Shown here: positions 16,005 through 24,500 of the stretch, piece after piece | How positions within the stretch are numbered: the stretch's first letter is position 1 | How the letters are laid out: each line of letters begins with the position of its first letter | Position numbers and translations under genes: made by a program | Notes under the pieces: model-generated | Seen by the model: the letters and a program-made list of their open reading frames with translations, nothing else | Databases searched by the model: none | What the model was told of the DNA's origin: nothing | Source: JANNSX01 sp046348995 | GTDB taxonomy: Bacteria; Pseudomonadota; Alphaproteobacteria; Rhizobiales; Hyphomicrobiaceae | Assembly (NCBI GenBank): GCA_046348995.1 | Contig: JAXMDB010000005.1 | Location: 310,001-374,000 of the forward strand | Direction of reading: 5' to 3' | DNA length: 64,000 bases

Positions 16005-17480
16005 ATGGATGGCTTGCCGGCTGACCTGGGTGGGCGTCCGATCCGGCTGGAGGCAGGCCAGGTGAGGAGCGAGCGCTCAGCGCGCGTCAGACGGAGCGAG
16101 GCCGGTCCGGTCAGGGCCGAGGCCGCCGCTGCGCTCATCTTCGATCCCGAGGCCTCCGCGTTCGTCTGGGCCAACGCGGCGGGATTGGCGCTCTTCGGCG
16201 TCAAGACCCTCACCCGGCTGTCGCAGGATCGTCTGGATCGGGCCTTGCCCGCGGCAAGCCGCCTGATCGCCTTCGCTGCCAACGAGGAAGAAGCGCTCGC
16301 CGAGATGGCGCTCGACTTCTGGACGCCGCGCGGACCGGTTCACGTTGCGGCCGTCGTCGAGCGGCTGGTGCTCAGCCGGGATCGTATCGGTGTGCTCATG
16401 CGGTCGGGCGGCGTCGCGATCGACAAGCAGCGCGCCGAAGCGATCCTCAAGAGCGTGCCGCCGGCGCCGCCGGAGCTCAGGGCGGTCGAGACTGTAGACC
16501 CGGCGCCGCCTCTGACCGGCTTCCCCGAGATCGAGGCGCAGTGCCGTCACAGCCTCGAGATCAGCCAGGAGGAAGCCGAGACGCTGCGCGAGATCGCGCG
16601 GATGATCCGGCAAGGCGAGGGGGCTCAAGTGCCCGACGCACCATCGACCGAACCCGATCCGGCAGACGAGCCGATGCCAGCGCAGGCGGAGCAGCCGCTC
16701 AGCGTTCCGGTCGAGCGGGCGATGCCGGAGGATGGCCAGGGCACGGTGCCCGTGACGGTCGCGAGCGCTGCAATGCCCCCGGCCCAAGAGATCGCGCGCC
16801 TCGACTTCGAGAGCGACGCGATGCGGCTCATCGCCGAGGTTGCGCACGAGCTGCGCACGCCGCTGACGGCCGTGCGCGGCTATGGCGAGCTCATCGCCGA
16901 GCGCCCCCAGGACGCGCAGGTGGGCGTGCGCGCCGGTCACATCGTTCGGGCCGCTGACCACGCGCTGGCGCTGATCACCGATATTCTCGATGCCCGACTC
17001 CTGAGCACGGGCAAGGCGGGTCTCGTCTTCACCGATGTCGATCTGGGGCACGAGCTCGTCGAGGTGGCGGCGATGCTGGCGCCACAAGCGCGTGCCGCCG
17101 AGGTGGCGATCGAGGTCGTGCCGGCCGGTGCCGTGCCGAAGGTCGTCGCCGACGTGCGGCGCGTGCGCCAAGTGCTGCTCAACGTCACCGGCAATGCGAT
17201 CAAGTTCACATCGGCGCGCGGTGCGGTTCGCCTTATGACGCGCTACACAGTCGAAGGGGCGGTCGAGGTTCTCGTCAGCGATACGGGACGAGGCATGGCC
17301 GCCGGCGAGGTCGAGGCCCATCTCGATGCGTCGCCGTCGCGGCGCACCCGGGGCATCGGCCTGCCGCTGTCGCGTGCGTTGGCCGAAGCCAATGGCGCCC
17401 GGCTGTTGATCGACAGCCATCCCGGAGCCGGTACGACGGTGCGTCTCGTCTTTCCGTCGTCCTGCGTCGTGCCGCCCTGA
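16005..17480 (+). CDS. Soluble sensor histidine kinase
   Basis: A 491-residue protein without membrane helices. Residues 40-150 look like a degenerate PAS-type sensor fold (AALIFDPEASAFVWANAAGLALFG). A Pro/Ala-rich linker covers about 210-265. The HisKA dimerisation helix has the H box IAEVAHELRTPLTAVRGYG, and the HATPase domain shows the N box (NVTGNAIKFTS), the G1 box (DTGRGMA) and the G2 region (RGIGLPLSRALAEANG). No receiver domain and no response regulator lies next to it, so the partner is unknown. The start at 16005 is the first plausible ATG; later starts before the PAS region are possible. Confidence 0.88.
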   Translation: MDGLPADLGGRPIRLEAGQVRSERSARVRRSEAGPVRAEAAAALIFDPEASAFVWANAAGLALFGVKTLTRLSQDRLDRALPAASRLIAFAANEEEALAEMALDFWTPRGPVHVAAVVERLVLSRDRIGVLMRSGGVAIDKQRAEAILKSVPPAPPELRAVETVDPAPPLTGFPEIEAQCRHSLEISQEEAETLREIARMIRQGEGAQVPDAPSTEPDPADEPMPAQAEQPLSVPVERAMPEDGQGTVPVTVASAAMPPAQEIARLDFESDAMRLIAEVAHELRTPLTAVRGYGELIAERPQDAQVGVRAGHIVRAADHALALITDILDARLLSTGKAGLVFTDVDLGHELVEVAAMLAPQARAAEVAIEVVPAGAVPKVVADVRRVRQVLLNVTGNAIKFTSARGAVRLMTRYTVEGAVEVLVSDTGRGMAAGEVEAHLDASPSRRTRGIGLPLSRALAEANGARLLIDSHPGAGTTVRLVFPSSCVVPP

Positions 17481-17599
17481 TCGCTTCAGCCGCTCGTTAC
17501 GCCGGTGCGTGCCGGGTCTATACACGAAGATGCTGTCGATCGACTCGCTGTTGGCAGTTTTATCGCGACGTTCTTCTGATCAACGACAGTCATTGCCGA

Positions 17600-17616
17600 T
17601 TTAGAATCGTTCGATG
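17600..17616 (+). promoter_or_regulatory. Possible Irr-type iron control element
   Basis: The left half matches the iron control element half-site TTTAGAA exactly, and the right half after a 3-base spacer matches only partly. It lies about 150 bases before an iron(III)-binding protein gene in a short AT-rich patch. Irr controls iron genes in Rhizobiales. The match is incomplete, so this is tentative. Confidence 0.3.
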
Positions 17617-17763
17617 TTTCTGATTGGAAGTATTCCAGTCTAGCAAACATTGTTGACATTCGTTTTGGAGTTGGACGAAGGTCCGCCCGTGCCCGAAAAA
17701 TCTCCGGCACATGTAGCAACCGATATCAGGGCCTTGAACCCTGACGATTGGAGAAATCACTCG

Positions 17764-18807
17764 ATGCCGTCATCCTTTTACAAAGGCGTCGCGCTCGCCG
17801 CGGTCGCCGCAGTCTCGCTCACCCTCGCCGCAGCTGCCTCTGCCGCCGAGGTGCATGTCTACTCGTTCCGCGAGCCCAAGCTCATGCAGCCGCTGTTCGA
17901 CGCCTTCACGGCCAAGACCGGCATCGCGGTGAAAGTCGTCTTCGCCAAGGACGGGCTCATCGAGCGCGTCGTCGCCGAAGGAGCAAACAGCCCGGCCGAC
18001 GTGCTGCTGACGAACGAGCTCGGGCTCCTCGTGCAGGCGCGCGAGGCCGGCATTACGCAGAAGGTCTCGACGCCCGAGATCGAGGCGAACGTGCCGGCCG
18101 CCTACCGCGATCCGGCGGGCGAGTGGATCGGCCTGACGCGGCGCGCCCGCATCGTCTATGCTTCCAAGGACCGCGTCGCCGACACCGCGATCACCTATGA
18201 GGATCTTGCCGACCCCAAGTGGAAGGGCAAGATCTGCTCGCGCTCGGGCCAGCACACCTACAACATCGCCCTCGTCGCCTCGATGATCGCCCATCACGGG
18301 GCCGAGAAGGCGGAAGCCTGGCTCAAGGGCCTCAAGGAGAATCTCGCTCGCAAGCCCGCTGGCGGCGATCGCGATCAGGTGAAGGCGATCTTCGCGGGCG
18401 AGTGCGATCTTGCCATCGGCAACACCTACTACATGGGCCTGATGACGACGAACGAGAAGGAGCCCGAGCAGAAGGAGTGGGCCGCCGCCGTCAAAGTGCT
18501 GTTCCCCAACGCCGCCGACCGCGGCACGCATGTCAACCTCTCCGGTGCGGCCTTGATGAAGTCGGCGCCCGACAAGGAGCAGGGGCTGGCGCTCATCGCC
18601 TTCCTGAGCTCGGCCGAGGCGCAGAGCGAGTATGCCGCGCTCAATCACGAGTACCCGGTGAAGGAGGGCGTGGCGCCGTCCGAGCTCGTCCAAAGCTGGG
18701 GTGAGCTCAAAGCCGACCCGATCGCTCTCGAGGATATCGCGAAGTTGCGGCGTCAGGCCTCCGAGCTCGTCGACAAGGTCGGGTTCGACAACGGGCCCGG
18801 CACGTAA
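17764..18807 (+). CDS. Iron(III) ABC transporter periplasmic binding protein
   Basis: A 347-residue member of the FbpA/AfuA family. The signal peptide runs to about residue 28 (cleavage near ASAAEVHVYS). The mature protein opens with the typical VYSFREPKLMQPLFDAF. NTYYMG at about residue 220 holds the paired tyrosines that bind Fe3+, and the GADVL-like turn is present as PADVLLTNE. I chose ATG 17764 because it gives the signal peptide. The permease gene follows 18 bases later. It probably delivers ferric iron to that permease. Confidence 0.93.
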   Translation: MPSSFYKGVALAAVAAVSLTLAAAASAAEVHVYSFREPKLMQPLFDAFTAKTGIAVKVVFAKDGLIERVVAEGANSPADVLLTNELGLLVQAREAGITQKVSTPEIEANVPAAYRDPAGEWIGLTRRARIVYASKDRVADTAITYEDLADPKWKGKICSRSGQHTYNIALVASMIAHHGAEKAEAWLKGLKENLARKPAGGDRDQVKAIFAGECDLAIGNTYYMGLMTTNEKEPEQKEWAAAVKVLFPNAADRGTHVNLSGAALMKSAPDKEQGLALIAFLSSAEAQSEYAALNHEYPVKEGVAPSELVQSWGELKADPIALEDIAKLRRQASELVDKVGFDNGPGT

Positions 18808-18825
18808 GGCCAAGATAGCGCGGGC

Positions 18826-20589
18826 ATGAAGCGGGGGACGCGAGCGCAGGCGAACGACGGCGGCATCCTCGGACTGCCGCCGTTTCGACGCCTGAGCGCC
18901 TGGCAACGGCGCCAGCGGGCGTCGCCGCGCTGTGGACGGCCGCCGTCGCCCGTCATTCTCGCCGTCACGCTTCTGCCGGTTCTGTCGATCGCGTGGCTGA
19001 GCCTGCACGGCCGCGACGGCAACTTTGGCCACCTCGTCAGTGCCGTGCTTCCCGATGCGGTGCTGTCGACGATCGCGTTGTTGACGGCGACCGGGGCCGT
19101 TACGGCCGTCGTTGGCACGGCCTGTGCGTGGATCGTCACGCAGTACCGCTTCCCCGGCCGCGATCTCGTCTCCTGGCTGCTGCTGCTGCCACTCGCGATC
19201 CCGACCTATATCGTCGCCTACAGCTACGCCGATCTGCTCGACTACGCGGGGCCGTTGCAATCGGGACTGCGGTCGCTCTTCGGCTTCGCCGATGCGCGCG
19301 CCTACTGGTTCCCCGAGGTGCGGTCGCTCTCTGGCGCGGCCTTCGTGCTCGCGGCCGTGCTCTACCCTTACGTCTACCTCGCCATGCGCGCGAGCTTCCT
19401 GCAGCAATCCGTCGGCACGCTCGAGGTCGCGCGCACGCTCGGCCAGTCGCTGACCGGGGCGTTCTTCCGCGTGGCGCTGCCACTCGCCAGGCCCGCGCTC
19501 GCCGGCGGCATCGCGCTCGTTCTGATGGAGGCGCTGAACGATCTGGGCGCCACCGAGTATCTAGGCGTGCGCACGCTCACCGTCGCGGCCTACCAGACGT
19601 GGGTGCAGCGGAGCAGCCTCTCGGGCGCGGCGGATATCGCCTCCATCACCTTGCTCTTCGTGGTGGCCGCTTTCGCGCTCGAGCGCGTGTCCCGCGGCGG
19701 CGCCTCCTATCACGATCCGGTCGCCCGATTTCGCGCCGTGCCGGAGATCGAGGTGAGCGGCGCGGCGGGTTGGGGCCTGCTCGCCCTGTTGCTCATGCCA
19801 TTCGTCATCGGCTTCGTGCTGCCGATGGCGATGCTGACGGGGAGCGCCTGGGCCTATGTGGGCGAGGTCGCCAGCGCCGATTTCTGGCGGGCGGCCTTTC
19901 ATAGTTTGCTGCTTGCGAGCCTTGCGGCGCTACTGACGACGATGCTGGCCCTCGTGCTCGCCTATGCGCGCCGCGTCGCCCCGAACGGCTTCACGCGGCC
20001 CGCCGTGCGCCTGACCGGCTTCGGCTATGCCTTGCCGGGCACGATCCTGGCGCTGGGGCTGTTGTTTCCGCTGGCTGGCTTCGACAACTGGCTCGACGCA
20101 TGGATGCGCGCGACGCTCGGCGTCTCGACCGGTCTCATGCTGTCGGGCACGATCCTCGCCGTGCTCGCGGCCTATGCCATTCGCTTCATGGCGGTGTCCT
20201 TGTCGGCGACGGAGGCGGGTCTGTCGCGCGTCTCACCACACCTGGACGCCGCCGCCCGCACGCTCGGCGAGACGGCGCTGACGACCTTGCGCCGTGTGCA
20301 CTTCCCGCTGCTCCGCCCGGCGATCGGCACGGCGCTTTTGCTCGTCTTCGTCGATGTGATGAAGGAGCTGCCGGCGACGCTGCTCCTGCGCCCCTTCGAC
20401 TTCGAGACGCTCGCCACCCGCGTCTACAGCTTTGCCGCCATCGAGGCCTTCGAGGAGGCGGCCTTCGGGGCGCTGACCATCGTCCTCATCGGCCTCGTAC
20501 CCGTCATCCTGCTCAATTGGACGATCGTCGGCGGCCGCCGCACACCCAATCGTGAAGGACCTCGACCGGCCGAGGCCCTTGCAACCTGA
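18826..20589 (+). CDS. Iron(III) ABC transporter permease, fused two-domain
   Basis: A 587-residue inner-membrane protein with two repeated permease units of six or so helices each, as in FbpB. Each unit has an EAA loop: VARTLGQSLTGAFFRVALP in the first and AARTLGETALTTLRRVHFP in the second. The first 40 residues are basic and cytoplasmic. It directly follows the binding protein. The expected ATPase (fbpC) is not in this window; the next gene is a flavoenzyme, so the ATPase must be supplied from another locus. Confidence 0.92.
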   Translation: MKRGTRAQANDGGILGLPPFRRLSAWQRRQRASPRCGRPPSPVILAVTLLPVLSIAWLSLHGRDGNFGHLVSAVLPDAVLSTIALLTATGAVTAVVGTACAWIVTQYRFPGRDLVSWLLLLPLAIPTYIVAYSYADLLDYAGPLQSGLRSLFGFADARAYWFPEVRSLSGAAFVLAAVLYPYVYLAMRASFLQQSVGTLEVARTLGQSLTGAFFRVALPLARPALAGGIALVLMEALNDLGATEYLGVRTLTVAAYQTWVQRSSLSGAADIASITLLFVVAAFALERVSRGGASYHDPVARFRAVPEIEVSGAAGWGLLALLLMPFVIGFVLPMAMLTGSAWAYVGEVASADFWRAAFHSLLLASLAALLTTMLALVLAYARRVAPNGFTRPAVRLTGFGYALPGTILALGLLFPLAGFDNWLDAWMRATLGVSTGLMLSGTILAVLAAYAIRFMAVSLSATEAGLSRVSPHLDAAARTLGETALTTLRRVHFPLLRPAIGTALLLVFVDVMKELPATLLLRPFDFETLATRVYSFAAIEAFEEAAFGALTIVLIGLVPVILLNWTIVGGRRTPNREGPRPAEALAT

Positions 20590-20634
20590 GCCATTGCCGC
20601 CACGTTCGTTCAAGAGCAACGCACGGAGGCCGCC

Positions 20635-22011
20635 ATGCCCGAGACAGTCGACGCCATCGTCATCGGCACGGGCCAAGCCGGTCCGCCGCTCGCCGACCGG
20701 CTCGCGAGCGAGGGGCTCAAGGTCGCCGTCATCGAGCGGCACCGCTTCGGCGGCACCTGCGTCAACACCGGCTGTGTGCCGACGAAGACGATCGTCGCCA
20801 GCGCCTATGTCGCGCACATGGCGCGGCGCGCGGCCGAGTACGGCGTCACGACCGGCCCGGTCGGCGTCGACATGGCGAAGGTCAAGGCCCGCAAGGACGC
20901 CATTGTCGCGCGCGGGCAGAACGGCATCCGCAGCTGGATGACGGAGCTTGAGGGCGCGACCGTCATCGAAGGTCAGGCGCGTTTCGAGGATGCCCATACG
21001 GTGCGCGTGGGGGATCGCCTGCTGACGGCGGACAGGATTTTCATCAACACCGGTGGGCGGGCGCTCGTGCCGCGCATGCCGGGCCTCGATCACGTGCCCT
21101 ATCTCACGAACTCGTCCATCCTCGATCTCGACACGGCGCCCGAGCACCTGATCGTCGTCGGCGGCAGCTACATCGGCCTCGAATTCGCGCAAGCGTTTCG
21201 ACGGTTCGGATCCCATGTCACGATCGTCGAAATGGCCGATCGCCTGATTGCGCGCGAGGACGAAGAGACGTCGGAGGCGATCGCGACATTCCTTGCCGAG
21301 GAAGGGATCGACGTGCGTTTGGGCGCCAAGTGCCTCGCGGTGGAGGGGGCGGCGGGCGACATCCGGATGCACCTCGATTGCACGTCGGGTGACCAGAGCG
21401 TATCGGGCACGCATCTGCTGCTGGCCGTCGGACGGCGGCCGAACACCGACGACTTGGGGCTCGACAAGGCGGGTGTCGCCATCGATGCGAAGGGTTACAT
21501 CACCGTCGATGATCAGTGCCGCACGAGCGTGCCGCACATCTGGGCGATGGGCGACGTCAATGGGCGTGCGGCCTTCACGCACACGGCCTACAACGACTAC
21601 GAGATCGTCGCTGCCAACCTGTTCGACAACGATCCGCGCAGGTTGAGCGATCGCATTCCGATCTACGGTCTCTTCGTCGATCCGCCGCTCGGCCGCGTCG
21701 GCATGACGATGGCGGAGGTGCGCAAGCAGGGATTGAACGCGCTGACCGCGCGGCTGGAGATGAAATCGATCGGGCGGGCGCGTGAGCGCGGCGAGACGAA
21801 AGGGTTCATGCGCGTCATCATCGAGGCCGAGACGAAGAAGATTCTCGGCGCAGCCGTGCTCGGCATCGGCGGCGACGAGGTCGTGCACACGTTTCTCGAG
21901 ATCATGGCAGCCGGCACGCCCTACACGACCATGGCGCGCGCGGTTCATCTGCATCCGACGGTTAGTGAGTATCTGCCGACGTTGCTGGGGAATCTCGACC
22001 CGCTCGCGTAG
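20635..22011 (+). CDS. FAD-dependent dithiol-disulfide oxidoreductase, mercuric reductase-like
   Basis: A 458-residue flavoprotein of the pyridine nucleotide-disulfide oxidoreductase class I. The FAD site (AIVIGTGQAGPPLADRLA) is followed by the redox-active disulfide GGTCVNTGCVPTKT. The NAD(P)H fold has VVGGSYIGLEFAQAF, the second FAD motif is WAMGDVNG, and HPTVSEYLPTLL holds the catalytic His-Glu pair at the C-terminus. There is no MerA N-terminal metal domain and no vicinal C-terminal cysteine pair, so mercury reduction is unlikely. It may reduce a low-molecular-weight disulfide. It follows the permease by 45 bases. Confidence 0.9.
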   Translation: MPETVDAIVIGTGQAGPPLADRLASEGLKVAVIERHRFGGTCVNTGCVPTKTIVASAYVAHMARRAAEYGVTTGPVGVDMAKVKARKDAIVARGQNGIRSWMTELEGATVIEGQARFEDAHTVRVGDRLLTADRIFINTGGRALVPRMPGLDHVPYLTNSSILDLDTAPEHLIVVGGSYIGLEFAQAFRRFGSHVTIVEMADRLIAREDEETSEAIATFLAEEGIDVRLGAKCLAVEGAAGDIRMHLDCTSGDQSVSGTHLLLAVGRRPNTDDLGLDKAGVAIDAKGYITVDDQCRTSVPHIWAMGDVNGRAAFTHTAYNDYEIVAANLFDNDPRRLSDRIPIYGLFVDPPLGRVGMTMAEVRKQGLNALTARLEMKSIGRARERGETKGFMRVIIEAETKKILGAAVLGIGGDEVVHTFLEIMAAGTPYTTMARAVHLHPTVSEYLPTLLGNLDPLA

Positions 22012-22086
22012 TTGCTGGCAACTCACTGTCGCAATTGTTTTTCCGCGTTCCCTGCGCCTTTCGCAAGCGTACATCCGCGTGGCGGC

Positions 22087-22124
22087 ATGGGTCCCGGGCC
22101 TTGTGCCACGGCTGTCCGGTTCAG
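22087..22124 (+). repeat. Left copy of a 38-bp inverted repeat
   Basis: This 38-base segment recurs in inverted orientation at 23349-23386. The first 13 and last 19 bases are identical between copies. Only the central 6 bases differ, because an 11-base core (GGCCTTGTGCC) keeps the same orientation on the plus strand at both sites. It resembles the short palindromic mosaic repeats of Rhizobiales intergenic DNA. Confidence 0.9.
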
Positions 22125-22209
22125 TTTTTGTGGACTGTGCGCATGACGCTGATTCAACTGTGATTCGAGAGCTTCCCGGCTTCATCGAACACGGATTGGG
22201 ATCAACGCC

Positions 22210-23265
22210 ATGCGGCATCACAATAGCCTGTTTCATCAACTATTGAGTCGTGCCTTGGGATCGGTTCGGCGAGATCGTCGCGTATCACGGAGCTGATCGG
22301 CGCGTGCGCCGTTTGACGACCAAAAGCCAGCTCCGTCGCGCTGATGTACGGTCGGCAGGGGCTCAGAGCCTGCGTGAGATCGAACAGGGGTTGGGCAGCC
22401 ATGCGCCGAGGCTCTATCATCTCGGCGTGACGCAGCCGGCGCGGTCCACGCTTGCCGATGCCAACGCCAAGCGGCCGGCGAAGGTGTTCGCCGACCTCTT
22501 CGCGGTGATGACCATGTCTGCGGGGCGAGGCCTCGAGGCGCCACATGCGCGAGGCCGTCCATCTCGTCGATGCGACCAGCATCCGCCTGACCGACGTGTC
22601 TCTCGCCTGGGCCGACTACGAGGCGCACGGCGCGCTCGTGAAAGTCCATGTCGACTTCGACGCCGGCTGCGCGATACCAGCCAACATCGCGATCACGCCC
22701 GCACGCATCAACGACATCGTCATGGCTCACCCTGCCGGTAGAGCCTGGTGCAACATACGTCTTCGACCTTGGATATTATGACTTTTCCTGGTGGTCTCGG
22801 CTCGGAGGCAGGCTGCCGGATCGTCACGCGGCTCAAGACCAATACGCGTCCGCGCGTCGTCGAGAAGCGTTGCGTTTCGGCGATGCTCCAGACCTACGTC
22901 CGACCAGATCGTTACCATCGACCAGCGATTGAAAGGCAACCGGCGCAACCCACTCGCCGACGTCAGCCTGCGCGAGATTACCGTCACGATCGACAAGGAG
23001 CGAGGACCTTGCGCCTGCTGACCAACGATCTCGACGCGACGGCCGAGCATTGCGGCGCTCTACAAAGCGCGCTGGCAGGTCAGTATTCTTCCGCTGGGTC
23101 GAGCAGCATCTCCAGATCAAGCACTTCCTCGGAACGTCCGAGAACGCCATTCGTGCTCAGATCGCGGTCGCTTTGATCGTGTTCGTGATGCTACGCCTTG
23201 CAGCCGAGGCGTCACGTGCCACCTCCGACGCTCCTCAGCTTCGTCAGGCTCGTAAGGGCTAACCT
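22210..23265 (+). pseudogene. Decayed IS4-family transposase
   Basis: Pieces of one transposase appear in order but in changing frames. MRHHNSLFHQLL (from 22210) comes first, then PWDRFGEIVAYHG and LTTKSQL (from 22250), then SLREIEQGLGSHAPRLYHLG and RSTLADANAKRPAKVFADLF. They are followed by AVHLVDATSIRL (22545 frame), YVFDLGYYDFSWWSRL (22648 frame), RIVTRLKTN (22748 frame), LREITVTIDKERG (22791 frame) and RWVEQHLQIKHFLGTSENA (23050 frame). At least six frameshifts are needed and internal sequence is missing, so the gene is dead. The DATSIRL and YxxDxGYYDF segments hold two of the DDE acidic positions. It carries no passenger gene. Confidence 0.88.
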
Positions 23266-23348
23266 CATGCGCCGGAGCCCCTCCAAGATCTCGACCAGCC
23301 ACCCCCTCGACGGATCAGTGACATCCGCCAGCAGGAGCTCGACCTATG

Positions 23349-23386
23349 CTGAACCGGACAGCCGTGGCCTTGTGCCCGGGACCCAT
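23349..23386 (-). repeat. Right copy of the 38-bp inverted repeat
   Basis: The partner of 22087-22124 in opposite orientation, except for its 11-base core. The pair brackets the transposase remnant but lies about 85-120 bases outside it, so it may or may not be the element's ends. Confidence 0.9.
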
Positions 23387-23438
23387 TCAGCAGCTTGCCA
23401 TGAGCTCAAGAAGGACGCGCTCGTGGCGATGCGCCGGT

Positions 23439-24500
23439 TCAAGTGTCGTCCGCCTTGCGTCCACCAAACCCCATCTTCTCGCTGGCCTTGCGCTTGACGA
23501 GATCGACGGCGCTGCCGCCGACCTCGCGGGTGATGAGGGCGATGACGGAGACGGGATTGGGGCGCTTCATCTCGATGAAGGGGATCGGACGGCAGATTTC
23601 GATCGCCGCCGTGCCGAGACGCGCCGACATGGCGCCGTTGAACAAGCCTTCGCCGAGCTTCTTGCCGAACATGCCGGCGAGCCCTCGTGCGACGCCCGCC
23701 GGCACCAGATCGCCGGTGATGTCGATGCCGGTCGTGACGATCAGATGCTCGACGGAGAGGCGTCCGAGCCTCAACGCGCCCCAGGTGCCGGGCCTGCCGC
23801 CGTAGAGCGTCGCGATCCGCCGGAGCATGCGCATGTTCTCGACTGCCACGGTGCCGACGTCGAGCAGGATGAAGGGGCTCAGCGCGGTGATTGTGGCGAT
23901 GCGCTTGGCGGATGCGGTGACGATCGCCATCGCATCCGTGTCGAGCGGCGCCACGAGATGCCGCTCGGCGAGTGCCAATCGCTCGCGGGCGGCCAGCACA
24001 TCGCGGCGATGCTCGGCGACCTCGCGGCGACCGAGCGCCAGATCCTTGCGATCGCGGTAGAGGGCGCCGAGCTCGGCGACGGCGGACGCCGCCTCCGCCT
24101 CGTCGTTGTCGAGGACCGCGCGCTCCGACGAGCGCCGCAGCGATTGCAGCTTCGACAGGCCGACGATCGCCGCGATCTCTTTCACGATCAGCACGACGGC
24201 GGCGAGGGCGGCAACGCTGGCGATGCCGAGCGCGAGCCAGCCGAACCAATCCTTGCGCTCGATGAGGTGCATCGTCAGGTCGTAGAGACGCAACCCCAGC
24301 GACATGACGATCAGGGCCGCGATCGCCTGCAACAGCAACTTGAACCAGCGCCAGCTGCCTGCCGAGGACGACAAGGGGCGGCGCGCGGCCGACACCGCGA
24401 GGTCGACGTCGCTGAAGTCCTCGGTCGCAACGCGCGTCTCCACATCGGTCTCACCGAGGTCGAACACCTGCGGCTTGCGCCGCTCCTCGCCGTTCGTCAT
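23439..24500 (-). CDS. YcjF-like (DUF697/TIGR01620) membrane protein
   Basis: A 353-residue inner-membrane protein. The N-terminal 50 residues are soluble, two membrane helices follow (about 50-70 and 85-105), and a long helical region reaches a DUF697-type C-terminal segment. There the hydrophobic helices appear around TALSPFILLDVGTVAVENMR and GRLSVEHLIVTTG. The start overlaps the stop of the ycjX homologue by 3 bases, so the two are translated together. The ycjX-ycjF pair is conserved across proteobacteria and linked to phage-shock or envelope stress in enterobacteria; no psp genes are seen here. Confidence 0.85.
   Translation of the reverse strand: MTNGEERRKPQVFDLGETDVETRVATEDFSDVDLAVSAARRPLSSSAGSWRWFKLLLQAIAALIVMSLGLRLYDLTMHLIERKDWFGWLALGIASVAALAAVVLIVKEIAAIVGLSKLQSLRRSSERAVLDNDEAEAASAVAELGALYRDRKDLALGRREVAEHRRDVLAARERLALAERHLVAPLDTDAMAIVTASAKRIATITALSPFILLDVGTVAVENMRMLRRIATLYGGRPGTWGALRLGRLSVEHLIVTTGIDITGDLVPAGVARGLAGMFGKKLGEGLFNGAMSARLGTAAIEICRPIPFIEMKRPNPVSVIALITREVGGSAVDLVKRKASEKMGFGGRKADDT

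Noticed and set aside
20635..22011. True mercuric reductase
   Set aside because: The N-terminal metal-binding domain and the C-terminal cysteine pair are absent and no mer genes are nearby.
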